A stretch of 64,000 bases of DNA, from contig JAWWNJ010000130.1 in the NCBI GenBank assembly GCA_037176885.1, positions 62,001 through 126,000 of the forward strand. Reading direction: 5' to 3'. A program made the position numbers and the translations under genes. The stretch comes from Favolaschia claudopus. Lineage: Eukaryota; Basidiomycota; Agaricomycetes; Agaricales; Mycenaceae. The notes under the pieces were generated by a model, which ran no database searches, was not told where the DNA came from, and saw nothing but the letters and a program-made list of their open reading frames with translations. Within the stretch, counting starts at the first letter, position 1. Each line of letters opens with the position of its first letter. Below are positions 1 through 10,754 of this stretch, in pieces.

Positions 1-20
1 GTCGTTCACCCTCTCGTGTG

Positions 21-592
21 TAGTCTGAAATTGTTGGCGGGGTTCGACCCGGACCTCGGTTTTGTCACGGCTGTAACATCATGTGCATTTCCCCACGCCC
101 CAATGGGGCATGACACGTATACGCTTCGGTGCTATGGTACGCAGCGACGACCCACTGTGAAGGCTTCGCAAGCCTAGAGAAGTATTGAAAGACTGTCCAG
201 CCCATAGATAGACATAATTCAGTGCTATTTTACGCTTTAGGACCATAACCATCAAGTAATATTGCGTTCATGGAATAAGTATAGTATCTTCGGCATACGT
301 ACTGGTTACGACCCCGCCCAAAGTCCCAGATGCTTCACAATGGTAAATATCAGCCCCGGCAAGTGTAAATAAGGGGTTTCAAGCCCTCCATACAGCCAAC
401 AAGCTGCATATTGGGCTCAAGTTGGACCGCCAAGTTTTCCGAACGACGTGTCATTTCCTTATCCGACCGTGTGAACTGGCACGTGTGTCACAGAATCCGA
501 GGTCTTGGATGACAGGCGCCATCAAGTTCAGACTCTATATAATAGATTCATCGACTATCATAAATCTTGTAGAGTCTGACTTGGTGAGACTA
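21..592. mobile_element. MITE, family A copy 1 (MULE-like, 9-bp target duplication)
   Basis: This non-coding element begins TAGTCTG and ends AGACTA. It is flanked by a perfect 9-bp duplication, TCTCGTGTG, at 12-20 and 593-601. An unoccupied relative of the target lies at 692-721, where the same flanking words run together without the element. Near its right end the element carries a subterminal hairpin with arms AGACTCTA and TAGAGTCT at about 530-578. Two further copies, at 8808-10745 (inverted) and 58600-59110, have different 9-bp duplications. A 9-bp duplication suggests the Mutator-like superfamily, but no transposase is present to confirm it. Confidence 0.88.
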
Positions 593-601
593 TCTCGTGT
601 G

Positions 602-1460
602 CCCGGCTGAGGTTTGTCTTCTATACCTTTGACTTCCCTCTCTTTACCTACGACGACTCTAGTTTACTTTGTCTTTAGGTATTCTAATACAGTTGTTCAC
701 CCTCTCGTGTGCCCGGCTGAGTTTACTTTGTCTTTAGGGGCAGATTTCAATTTGTTGAATCTGGCAAAAACCTGGCATCCTAAAAATTTCCGCAGTTGGC
801 AAGAAATACAGGCCGCATACTCATGGGAGATTTAAGGGACCCACCAGCACAGCGGACCAATAATTCTGGAATTTATCTGAATTTTTGAGAATTTTCGGCC
901 GAACCGTTAGAAACGCAACTTTCGGACTTGGCAAAAACGCGACGTGTCAGTCACGTGATTAGTGACATCAGTGACATGTATGATAGCAGACACAACTTCA
1001 TATCAAGCCGGAATTTTGGCCAAAATTCTTTGAAACTTGAGATTTAGCAGGAACTTGGGGTGGGTTTATAGGCAAAATTCGCATTTCAGAGAAAACGGAG
1101 AAACCCTAGTCTAGGGTTAGAAAAGCGCGAAATTTTTGCGCCAAATTTCAAAAGTGTGTGTACCTAACTTCAGGTTTCCGGAAAAAAACCATCGGATTAT
1201 AGCCTGAAGTTGGTCAGTAGCTCAATTCTGACCCCAGCAAACATCCATAGCAGAAGTCCCTTGTATTTGGTTGAGATTTGGTGAAGGTTCAGTGGTGCGG
1301 CAGACATTTGATGCGCTGATGGCATCGTACAGCCACCGGCTATGTCTCGGCCCGGACCGAAAGCGCGAAATCCGTGGAAGAAGAAATGATTTTGTGGATT
1401 TTGAGACTTTTGACCCGAGGGATCTCTAGTCTTCCTTCTTATGGTCATTTCTGTTCAATG
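602..1460. other. Gene-free stretch with a diverged repeat
   Basis: No credible coding region is visible. About 1000-1170 resembles 33250-33450: both carry a GAGATTTAGCAGGAACT block followed by 'GGTTTATAGG' and 'GTGTGTGTAC'-like words, so an old dispersed repeat is present. The words 'GTTTACTTTGTCTTTAGG' occur twice, near 662 and 721. Confidence 0.5.
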
Positions 1461-2706
1461 CCACTGGGTAAAAATTGAGGGCACAGTAACAATTTCCAAA
1501 TTAGGTATCTGGCTTGTCACGAAGTTCGGTCCGCTATCATAACACATCGCTCCTTTCCCTCTTCCTTCATCTTGTGGCTCGTCCCGCGGCTTCCCGTGCC
1601 TCAATGCACCTGAAGATGATACAAGCCAACTCATGCAGGTCATCGACACGTCCCACGCCGCTGAGACGACCCGATAATGCCCAAATTTCGGCCTCTGAGG
1701 CTGATTGCGTCTCCGATCGACATCGCGACTTCGCGCCCGTAAGACGCGTTCAAGTGCCTCATCCGGGTGCTCTGACGACTATGAAACGTTTGAATTCTTT
1801 TGAGCTTGCCAACTATCCCCTCCCACCTCTCTTTGACCGGCACGAGGGACATGGTATGACCATCATTTGCATCGCTGATTCACGCGCTCCTCAGCCTCTC
1901 GATACTTTGCAATTAGCTTCAAGACTTGATGGGAACGTATGCGGAGAGACTCGGGCTCAACCACCTCGACACTCCACGACGTTCCGCCTCGTCAATTCGC
2001 TCGTCAACCGCTCGTTTCCGCCACGATCTCATTCCCAATCACCAATTTCTGCAACACGCCATCGGCCACCTTGTATTCTGATTGAAGGTGCGTGTGTCAT
2101 TAACTCTCTCCCCCTCGTCGGTCTCATCCACCTCCCTTCAGCTCCTTCTGCTGAGCGCGAAAATGTGTCTCTCCTTCTCTTTGCCCCTCCTCCCTCCTCT
2201 ACCCTCAACGAGCTCAATTCGCAGCTCCCTGCGGAGGCTTCTCATTCGACACATTTGACTGGATGGTCGCCGGCGGGCTCGTCAAGTGCCAGGATTCGTT
2301 TGGAAGTATCCTGGGGAATGTGTCGACGTTGGATACTGGGCGAGTAACTCTCATTGCTGCGTCTCTGCGCATAACTGACTCACTTCAAGACCCGTTACAC
2401 CACACCAGCTTCCTCGCTCGAAACGGCGCCCTCGACCCTTTCACCTCCACACTCCACAACCCTCATACCGACACGTCAATTCCAGCACGACAACGAACCG
2501 TTACGAACGCCACACTCGAGGGCCGTCAAGATGCGCTCGTTCAATCAGCAACGCCGTCCACGTCCGCTCACGCAAGCCTGACCCTTACCTCCCTCTCTCT
2601 ATGACGACGCTGACGCCCCGCCGCCACGTTCCCCCACGTTCCCTGTGTCTACTCTACGCTACGTCTACCTCGCCGCCGTTCCTCAGCCCAACTACCGCCT
2701 ACCTCG
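1461..2706. other. C-rich stretch, open but unrecognised
   Basis: A plus-strand frame is open for 277 codons (1514-2347), rich in Ser, Pro and Arg. I recognise no domain, and the neighbouring frames are nearly as open because of composition. The texture (pyrimidine-rich, many CTC and CGT words) resembles 47.8-50.9 kb downstream of the Gag ORF. It could be decayed retroelement sequence. I do not call a gene. Confidence 0.35.
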
Positions 2707-2740
2707 TGTCAGAATATGAATTATTCCGGGTAGCCGCCCC
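2707..2740 (+). repeat. LTR end fragment related to the 24-30 kb copia element
   Basis: Thirty-four bases starting TGTCAGAATATGAATT match the 5' tip of the copia LTR found on the minus strand at 24112 and 29823. The match stops abruptly at 2740, so this is a broken LTR edge. Confidence 0.7.
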
Positions 2741-3214
2741 TATGTATGCCTATGCTTGTGGCGAGTGGGGCCGCCAACTCGCAAACGGGGACCTCTTCGT
2801 TGTCCGAAATCATACGGCACGGGGTCCGGATAACCAGTTCTCCGTGAAGTTCGAAACCGCCTGAATGTGAATGAATGATTGGCCCGCGGCGGCGAAGAAT
2901 TCCGGCCAGAAGCCTCCATCCCAAGGTGCGTGAAGCCTGGGCGTCGAAGAGTAACTCTACTTTTACTTTACTTACTGTATCGAACCAACGACTGAGCTAT
3001 TTGTATGGTATTGATACGCGGCTCAGCCTGTCTACATTAATTGATCAGTTATGTGTTGGCAGGAGGTCACCAGTTCAATTCCAGCTATCTCAAAAACCCT
3101 GGAGCGCTGCCGAAAAAACTTCATTGATGGCAACTTCCATTTGCGGGGTCAGCCCGGAGGCAATTGTTTACAATATCAATTTACCCAATGGTCACCTGAT
3201 GCGAGCATGACCCA
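2741..3214. other. Gene-free stretch with a Tc1-type end remnant
   Basis: No gene is visible. Bases 3082-3118 (starting CAGCTATCTCAAAAACCC, followed by GGAGCGCT and an A-run) are a diverged copy of the terminal repeat of the Tc1-derived elements at 22889-23272 and 42387-42744. It could be the lost left end of the broken element whose right end is at 7584. That link is an inference. Confidence 0.5.
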
Positions 3215-3560
3215 CCCGGCGGCAACCCCGCCATTCCAAGGGTGATGGCAAATCGGTCTGGCGACCGATTAAAGCCGATGGCCCCGGCGGCGAAATAAAG
3301 CCCTCGAAATGACCGATTTTTCCCCGGCGGCAACCCCGCCATTCCAAGGGTGATGGCAAATCGGTCTGGCGACCGATTAAAGCCGATGGCCCCGGCGGCG
3401 AAATAAAGCCCTCGAAATGACCGATTTTTCCCCGGCGGCAACCGGGTGATGGCAAATCGGTCTGGCGACCGATTAAAGCCGATGGCCCCGGCCAGTAAAA
3501 CCCTCGGCAATCTGAGGCTATTTCTGGCGAAATAAAGCCCTCGAAATGACCGATTTTTCC
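3215..3560. repeat. Tandem repeat, 108-bp unit, about three copies
   Basis: Units start at 3215, 3323 and 3431 with CCCGGCGGCAACC and contain GGTGATGGCAAATCGGTC and GACCGATTTTTCC. The third unit is degenerate. Because 108 is divisible by three, the minus strand stays open for 164 codons as a 36-residue repeat, but this looks like a by-product of the repeat. A lone diverged unit occurs at 21745-21885. Confidence 0.85.
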
Positions 3561-3814
3561 AACAGGGCCCCGGGAAGCTTCGGCAAAGGGTTGTCCGTCC
3601 CATCAAAAACACAATTTTTTTGACGTATCTCGCTGATCCTGCACCTGTTTGTCCTCCAATAGGCGTCAAAACCACCGGACCCTATACCGACAACCTAGGG
3701 CTACACGCCCATATACTTTTTGCCCCCATATTCGCGGCCTAGGCGTGGGAAAATACGATTTGATTGCTATCAAAAATTGCGTTTTTTTTTGGGGGGGGGA
3801 ATGTATTATACTCG
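3561..3814. other. Short spacer 3' of the LINE
   Basis: No gene is seen. A homopolymer tract (T-run followed by G-run, 3780-3800) lies just beyond the point where the two LINE copies stop matching. Read on the minus strand it is C-run then A-run, which could be the original LINE tail. Confidence 0.35.
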
Positions 3815-6190
3815 CGCGGTCCACAGTCTGAACTGCGGGTTTACGGAAGACATACATGTATGTAGTATTGTACGGGTGGTTATCCTCGCAGAATTCTACA
3901 AGATGTCAACCGAGCCAAAACCGAGCACAACGTCTTTCCAGGGGGTCAATCGCTCAACGCAATCAGGGAACTGGCCGCCCGCTTGTATGGCAGGACCTCC
4001 GGCTAAAACCCGTAGGACCTAGGGGGAGTTCTCTCCCACCAGGTATAAATCCCCAGTATCCACCAGTAACCTGACGCAATTGAACGTCTTTCCCTTTGCC
4101 GACGCATGCACACCACTCGCCAAAGCGAGCCCAAGGACTTCAGGGTGGTAAGTTGCGACCCTACGCAGTCGACGGGGGCGGATAAACCAGCAGCATAGGC
4201 ACTGCGTCGTAAATTTGAAGGGTTTTGAAGGCCAATTTCGCCAGAATCGGTGTGACTTCCCTTTTCGCGAGGACGGCGCGGTAGAAGTTCATTATGTCGG
4301 TAAAAGCGTTCTTAAAATCCGGTACGGTCGCGTACAATCCTGTGAGAAATTCTCTCGAACTTGCATGAGGTCCGGATGAGGACAAATGAACATGGCATGA
4401 GCTTCGTCCTCCACGGCCTCAAGGCAGAATCGGCATTTGCGCCATTCCCTTGGGACAACATCTTTCCCTCGCTCCTTCCACCTGCGGCGCTCCACGGCGA
4501 GACTGTGACTAGATAAAACAATGCGCGTGAGGGCAAGTCGATGCCCAGGTGTTTTGCCGCGCAGGTAGTGTCGAAAGTCCAAGGATTTTTTGACCAATTT
4601 TCCCGTGTCCTTGTCCATTTCAAGCCTGCCTACTAAGATGTCTTTTGTTCGGGAGGAATTCGAGATTTCATGGTCAATCCACGCCTCCATCGAGAGCTTG
4701 ACCTGATTCATGGCTTCTTTCACTGCAGCAACCTCCAAAGGACCAGAGATATCCAGTGTCACGGGGATGTACAATTTTGAAAGGACAATTCGCAAATCAT
4801 TTATCCAAGAGATATTGCGCTGACGAGCCATGGTGACGAGCCAGGTTGATAGAAAGATTCTTGCAGCGCGTTCCATGCCGGTCGATCTTCATCCAACTGA
4901 ACCCAGTAGCACAGATTTTTGAGGGCAAGATAGATGCGGCGGTAACGAATCGGCCAAATCCCCGTTTCGGAAAGGAGAACGGCCTTCATCGAGCGCGAGC
5001 CAATTCCAAGCATTCGGCGCAAAAATTTCTGTTGAACCTTCTCCAGAAGCTTTTTGCCTCAATATCTAGACAGACTTCGCACCCGGCCGTGAGGTATGGG
5101 TCCACGCGAGCCATATAGAGTGTTCGCAAATCCCATACCGGCATCGAGCCAACGAAACGATGGAGTCCGAGGATCGTGTTCGCAACCTTGGATGCTTTCT
5201 TGGCCTTCAAAATGTACTGCTCACGCCACATGAATTTACAGCCTGTTTCAAACCAGATGCCAAGATAGCGCGCTTTCTGCACCTGTTCAATCAGTTTCCC
5301 AGCCATATGAAAGGTAGGATTAAATTTTTGACGGCGTCCGTAAATTTGGCAGAGCGATTTTGGAATTGAAACCTCGCATCCATTATTGTCTGCCCAGTTT
5401 TGAGAGTCATTGAGATGAAGCTGAAATCCTGGTGGTGACGTTGAAGCCGTCATAACATCGTCGGCATGTTCGACTTGATTTGTGGGCACGCCATTAAGTC
5501 GAATAACGTCAGGATGGACACTCAACGCGAAATCGGCCATGAAAAGGTTCCACAAGTGCGGAGATCCGGGGTCTCCAGTTAAAATTCCCAGGAGCGATTC
5601 GAAGTGACGTCCGTATTGGCCGTCCAGGCGAACTATATATCGGATGCGGTCGTAAAGGCATTTCAACCATTCAATCATGGGTCCCGAAATACCGAGTCTC
5701 ACAAGTTTGGTCCATAAAGTTGGACGATCCGTCCCTGGAAAAGCATTCTTAAGATCCAGGTATCCGACGTAGAGGGGTTTGTCCATTGATTCTGCCTTGT
5801 CGATCATGCATAAAAGAGCAAAGGCACTGTCATTCGTTCGCAGATGCGCCTGAAAGCCATTCCGCGAAGGCGGAATTGCACCAATGTCTTCTGCCCCTTC
5901 GCGAAGACGTCGGTCGATGATCAGCGTCAACATTTTCAACATACAACATTCCAACGCGATCAGACGATAGCCCTTTGGGTCCGTAGAGTCCTTGTCTTTC
6001 TTCAAGATGCCAATGAGTAGGGAGATGAGCCATTGCTTCGGAATTTCTTGATTTTGAAGGCAGAACCGAAAGAATTCGAGCAGTTTTTTGTTCGGAATTT
6101 GGAGGCAGTCTTGGTAAGAGAAACCGTCGACTCCGATAGCCGTGTCCAGTCCATGCTCTGTGATGTGTTTCTTCATCCATTCTATCTTGT
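3815..6190 (-). pseudogene. Non-LTR retrotransposon (LINE) copy 1, reverse transcriptase, 5'-truncated
   Basis: Read on the minus strand, this encodes a LINE reverse transcriptase that copies its RNA at a nicked chromosomal target. The frame opens near 6190 with WMKKHITEHGLD. Recognisable RT blocks are 'GVDGFSYQD', 'QNGFQ'-like NGFQAHLRTND, the first catalytic Asp in YLDLKNAF, and an HADD box in place of YADD. Near the C-terminus lies a CX2CX8HX4C knuckle (CRFC, then H and C). No endonuclease domain is visible. The frame breaks near 5015, 4830 and 4360, so it cannot be functional. It matches copy 2 (52430-55228) almost throughout, including about 350 bp of 3' untranslated sequence. The abrupt 5' end is typical of incomplete reverse transcription. 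I did not assign a clade. Confidence 0.85.
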
Positions 6191-6229
6191 GTACACCACT
6201 TCGATGGTATTCGGGAAATGGTCGAAGGA

Positions 6230-6509
6230 CGGTCTGCATTCTGTCTTTTCTCTGTTTCCTGAAGCTTACTATTTGTACAGCGGCTGCCGTCTTATCTATC
6301 TCTCACCCTACTCACCCGACTTCAATCCGTGCGAAGAAGGTTTCTCTTGCCTCAAGGCGTGGATCCGACGGAACCGGGATGAGGTCTTGAGGGAGATGGA
6401 GGATAGACTTGATGTCGACCCAATGGGTGTGTTGTGGAATGCTGTATACGACATCATGACCCCCGAGAACATTGAGGGGTGGTTTCGGGACTCAGGATAT
6501 GTTGCGTAA
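6230..6509 (+). pseudogene. Tc1/mariner-type transposase, C-terminal DDE fragment
   Basis: The frame reads GCRLIYLSPYSPDFNPCEE followed by GFSCLKAWIRR, the classic C-terminal block of Tc1-like transposases (DDE_3 type), in which the Glu of the EE pair is the third catalytic acid. It ends at a TAA at 6507-6509. The N-terminal DNA-binding part and the first two catalytic Asp residues are absent. The sequence left of about 6190 is LINE. The right-hand Tc1 terminal repeat lies at 7557-7584, so both probably belong to one broken element. Confidence 0.75.
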
Positions 6510-6544
6510 ATCCAAGAAATCTTTGTTCGGATAGTTACAATATA

Positions 6545-7584
6545 TATAACAATGTCAGACGATGCGTGATTTGACGTTTTTTCGCCGCCTTCAACATCTT
6601 TTGTGCGTGCTTGATGAAGGGCCCAATAGCTCCGTCTGCCATGCAGATGGTTGTCTTGTGATACTCTCTGTTGAAATCGGGGCCGCTGCCTGCATAGCTG
6701 ATCCCCTGCGCAACGAGCGTTGCGCAGAGGCATACTGAGGATAATCAAGAGCTGGATACTTGTCATGCAGGGCATGAAGGACATCAGAGATCGTGATGGC
6801 AGTGTCGTCGTCGAAGTCCGAATCTGAATCATCCAGTGCACGCTTGCGAGACGTGAGTGCGACCCTTCTCAGCAGGTTCGTCGAGGCGCAGGTTCTCGAG
6901 GGGTTGTGCAGTCATCCTTGGCTTCACCGTCGTGCTGAACAGCCATGTCAATCAATTCACGGAAGAAGTGCGAATAATTTGTAACCTACGATCTTTCGCG
7001 CCCAAAATGAAACCTCAGCAAGACCAAGAGGTACATCGGGCCCATAACATAGCACCATCGATTCTTGCCAGGATGCTCCATGCATGATAGCTTCTCCTGG
7101 ACATTGTGTAATTCGGGAACCGCAACAGCCGTTTCAGATGGCTTTTCCGGCTTCTTGGTGGTTTTACCGTTCGTCTGCTCCTCCTGACCTCGCGTGAGAT
7201 CTACTCGTCAAGTACAGAGATATAAACCTACCAAATTGACAATTTGCATGACAACTTCCGACGAGTACCAAACGAGTACTCGTTTGATCAGGTCCCTGAA
7301 CGCATCCTTGACATCTTGTTCCGAAGAAAGTCTGTGGTAAGGGTCTCCACGACGTTCCTGCGCTTCCTTCCAGCCCAGCATTGCCGTCTCTGGGTCAACA
7401 TTCATCTGAGCATGCATACGCGAGAGAAAGTCGGCAGGCGGAAGGTCGGCAGGCACGATGATGCGCGTGAGCACGGGAGCGGCCTTCTTCTTCTTGTTGT
7501 TTTCGGTGGTTCCATACACGAGAACGTCAACCGTGATGTTGCGGACTGTCAGGGATGAGCGCTCCAGTGTTTTGTAGATAGCTG
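6545..7584 (-). pseudogene. Uncharacterised multicopy fungal gene (family iv), broken, beside a Tc1 end
   Basis: On the minus strand a gene-like region runs from the Tc1 end at 7584 down to about 6545. The first exon encodes DLPPADFLSRMHAQM, then AMLGWKEAQERRGDPYHRLS. A 48-bp GT-AG intron fits at 7184-7231. The next exon carries CMEHPGKNRWCYV, then after a frameshift 'LGLAEVSFWARKI'. The end reads 'MADGAIGPFIKHAQ'. I recognise this block order from repeated hypothetical proteins of Agaricomycetes, of unknown function. Frameshifts and stops make it a pseudogene. Its 5' end runs straight into the 28-bp Tc1 terminal repeat, so the upstream part is lost or the fragment lies inside the transposon. 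The family call rests on memory and was not searched. Confidence 0.55.
7557..7584. repeat. Tc1-type right terminal repeat
   Basis: The 28 bases ending TTTTGTAGATAGCTG, followed by TA, match the ends of the MITEs at 22889-23272 and 42387-42744. They mark the right border of a Tc1-type element whose transposase tail is at 6230-6509. Confidence 0.75.
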
Positions 7585-7683
7585 TAAGGTCATCACGGCC
7601 CACAGCTGCACACTGTGACTGACCAGTGCCCTATTATCGTATGAAGATTGAGCTCGTCGTGGTCGACGATCTGGAGGGCGGAT

Positions 7684-7728
7684 GTGACGGATCGGCGTTC
7701 GCATCTGCCCGTATGTCGTTCCCATGAC
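7684..7728 (-). repeat. Detached 5' piece of the LINE
   Basis: On the minus strand this matches the sequence just upstream of, and into, the RT frame of LINE copy 2 (52185-52245), including GCGAACGCCGATCCGTCAC, with about 14 bp missing. About 1.5 kb of foreign sequence separates it from the rest of copy 1. Confidence 0.6.
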
Positions 7729-7729
7729 C

Positions 7730-8798
7730 AAATTCAAAGATTGATTCATCAACTCAAAACAAGATAAATATTATATTCCATGCCTATACCATGAAATTCG
7801 GAGGAAACATAATTTAGAGGAACCCTATAGTACTACTAGAGTACTTATGTAAAAACCCCAGCCAAATTATGCCCCCTAACGCCAGGACTGTGACACTCAT
7901 AAAGCTCTTAGAAACACCAACAGCCCATACAAGGGACTCGGAGAAATATAATTCAAGGAACGGCCTTATAATGAACTGAACCGAATCTCGAATACACCGC
8001 CCAGTGAAGGCTTGGGAACTTGAAATCTATGGCCTGACTCGGAAATATAGTGGCCAACACCCCACAGAGATCTTGCCGCAACTGTAGATACATTTGAGCT
8101 TAAAATGCGGTTTAAGCCCCGGTCGGCTGGCGTCCAATGGGGGGTCGGGATGAGAATTTCGGATATTATGGCTGGGATTACCTTTAGAAGTACTATCATT
8201 CGATAAAAAAAATTGAGGATCATGATCCTTAGCCCAATGTTTCAAGATATGAAAAAACCTTCGACCATCCGCACCTATGGCAAGCCAGCCACAATCCTGA
8301 AATGATTTTGGGGCATGATAGCGCTAAAAGCGCACAAAACTGAGCCCAAGAAGACATTTTTTGGTCTTTTGGTCGGTTTCCTTGCCCAGGAAATACATGA
8401 CAAAAAATCATAGGTGTTGGAGAAGTGTTGGGCACTGTACTGTATACAAATGTCATCACAATCGGCATGAGGAAGATTGAGTCCCGAATTGATACAAAGC
8501 TTTGCTAAATGTGTAGTTCCCCATTGGTCGCCCAAATTCAAAATGTCGTTTCTATGTTCGCCTTCGTCGACACCTCTGGCTGTCTCGCTCTGCGCGATGA
8601 TTGGTTTTATGGCGGGATGGATGGCTAAGTCAATTCGGTACTGGAATAATCTGATGACCCTACATCCCTGACACTGTCACGATCAGCCCCTCAAAGACTC
8701 CCGGGTCCATTTCACGCCTGAAAGGGAGAACTGACATCCGAAAAGGCGGAAATCTACTGTTCTACGTTTGGGGCGCCTCGATTTTGGCGGTGTTGAGT
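7730..8798. other. Gene-free stretch
   Basis: This is AT-rich sequence without a recognisable gene, terminal repeat or similarity to other parts of the window. Open frames stay below 90 codons and look accidental. Confidence 0.5.
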
Positions 8799-9172
8799 GC
8801 CTGGACCTAGTCTCACCAAGTCAGACTCTACAAGATTTATGATACTAAGTCGATGAATCTATTATATAGAGTCTGAACTTGATGGCGCCTGTCATCCAAG
8901 ACCTCGGATCGGTATGAACGAAAATCGAAAACGAAAACGCGGCTAGCTGATAATGATCAGGCGGCCTTCCGGGCCATCAAGTCCATCAATTGCCAGCATT
9001 CAGAAACGAAAATGACCGGTTTCAACACGGCAAACAAGCCGAAAGGACTGGATTGATGTCACAGTCACAGTATATCAATGTACGTGGTCTATTGTGTCAT
9101 CGGCCGCTTGCCGAACGCGTCCGAGTGGCTGTACCAGGTCACGCACACGGCGTGTTTTAGCACTCTAAATTA

Positions 9173-9556
9173 CAGCCGTTTTGGAAACAATATACGGGTT
9201 TTGATTGAGTGGTGCAGAGTGGTGCTCGTTCGTTTGTGCTTACATTTGTTGACGATTCTGTCATCGGCAAAGCCGGGAGCACCACTTTGTGGGGCGTTGC
9301 CGTACCACATCAAGTGCCGCTGGTCTCTTGTTTTGGCCCTTGCTCGCAAGTCATGGCCCTGTCGAGCTCTGGGCAAGTAGCAGCTGAGTCTTAATCCTCA
9401 GTTCTGTTAACTCCCTGTTTTTCCTGGTGTTCTCTGGGTGGAAGCAAAACTCAGATTCGGCTGGAGTGGAGCTGGTGACGGGAAGCAAAACAAAGGTAAG
9501 CACAAACGAATGAGCACCACTCGATCAAAACCCGTATATTGTTTCCAAAACGGCTG
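9173..9556. mobile_element. Tc1/mariner-type MITE (CAGCCG ends), TA duplication
   Basis: Terminal repeats of about 45 bp start CAGCCGTTTTGGAAACAATA and are inverted at the right end. TA flanks both sides (9171-9172, 9557-9558). The empty site survives in family B copy 2 as a single TA at 15927-15928. A diverged end of the same family occurs at 56543-56569. Confidence 0.92.
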
Positions 9557-9984
9557 TAATTGAAGAGTGAAGATCACTCCACTTCAAAATCATAAAATAG
9601 AAATTTTTACGATACCCAAGTATGAGATTCGTGGCAAACGTGATATAGACGAACACTAAAGGTAAATAGGAAACAAGAATGGACTACATAAAGTAAACAA
9701 ATATTATTATTTTATATTTATCTCTTAATTTGTGTTGGCTGCAGTAGCTAAGTTGCACGAGCACGGGAAAAAACCAAGAAAAAACGGCAATTTCGGTTAC
9801 TTTTAAGTAGTAGCCGAGCATCGGAACGGGACCAACGTAACTCGATCGATCAAGCATGTACGTGACCGTGACCCTTGGCGTCATAGAGCCGACCTTGACT
9901 TGTTTCTGAACCTGCTGCTGACGGGCACCACCGGCCATCTATCGGCTATTCTATATATAGTCGTTTTCGTTTTCGTTTCTAGTA

Positions 9985-10253
9985 CTGTAGTATTTCGTTC
10001 AATTCGTAAGCCGGTTTGGGGTGTGACACCTCTTACGAATTTACCCTTTCGTAAGGGAGCCTTGTGACCCTGTGACTTACGAAAATTTTCGTTTTTTTAC
10101 CCCTTTTTTCGGCCCAAAATCGCACTAAAATTCAAGTCACAAGGGGGAACCTTTCGTAGAACCCCTCTGTGACGCTGTGACTTACGAAAATTTTCGTAGG
10201 ATTTCGGGTCTGTGACCTGTGACCCTACGAATTGACAGAATGAAATACTACAG
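9985..10253. mobile_element. Tc1/mariner-type MITE (CTGTAGTATTTC ends), TA duplication
   Basis: Terminal repeats begin CTGTAGTATTTCGTTCAATT and are inverted at the right end, with TA at 9983-9984 and 10254-10255. Family B copy 2 has the empty site at 15468-15469. The interior repeats TTACGAAAATTTTCGT and GTGACC words. A related left end is at 17206-17240. Confidence 0.92.
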
Positions 10254-10754
10254 TATATACTCACCTCGGATTCTGTGACACACGTGCCAGTTCACACGGT
10301 CGGATAAGGAAATGACACGTCGTTCGGAAAACTTGGCGGTCCAACTTGAGCCCAATATGCAGCTTGTTGGCTGTATGGAGGGCTTGAAACCCCTTATTTA
10401 CACTTGCCGGGGCTGATATTTACCATTGTGAAGCATCTGGGACTTTGGGCGGGGTCGTAACCAGTACGTATGCCGAAGATACTATACTTATTCCATGAAC
10501 GCAATATTACTTGATGATTATGGTCCTAAAGCGTAAAATAGCACTGAATTATGTCTATCTATGGGCTGGGCAGTCTTTCAATACTTCTCTAGGCTTGCGA
10601 GGCCTTCACAGTGGGTCGTCGCTGCGTACCATAGCACCGAAGCGTATACGTGTCATGCCCCATTGGGGCGTGGGGAAATGCACATGATGTTACAGCCGTG
10701 ACAAAACCGAGGTCCGGGTCGAACCCCGCCAACAATTTCAGACTAGCCTGGACC

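Larger units (their letters stand above)
8910..10262. mobile_element. MITE, family B copy 1 (9-bp target duplication)
   Basis: This element is inserted in family A copy 2 and flanked by ACCTCGGAT at 8901-8909 and 10263-10271. Copy 1 of family A shows the uninterrupted target. Its imperfect terminal repeats are built from GAAAACGAAAACG words. Family B copy 2 lies inverted at 15461-16265 with its own 9-bp duplication. It contains two smaller MITEs (9173-9556 and 9985-10253). No coding capacity is seen. Confidence 0.88.
8808..10745. mobile_element. MITE, family A copy 2, inverted, carrying nested insertions
   Basis: The reverse complement of family A copy 1 is split into 8808-8909 and 10263-10745. 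The 9-bp duplication GCCTGGACC flanks it at 8799-8807 and 10746-10754. Element B copy 1 sits inside, and that in turn contains two TA-flanked MITEs. Removing element B and one 9-bp repeat leaves an element of about 576 bp, matching the 572 bp of copy 1. Confidence 0.9.

Noticed and set aside
1514..2347. 277-codon plus-strand frame
   Set aside because: No domain and low-complexity composition, with overlapping frames nearly as open. Reported as an unresolved stretch only.
3181..3675. 164-codon minus-strand repetitive protein
   Set aside because: It is the translation of the 108-bp tandem repeat; no start context or homologous protein recognised.
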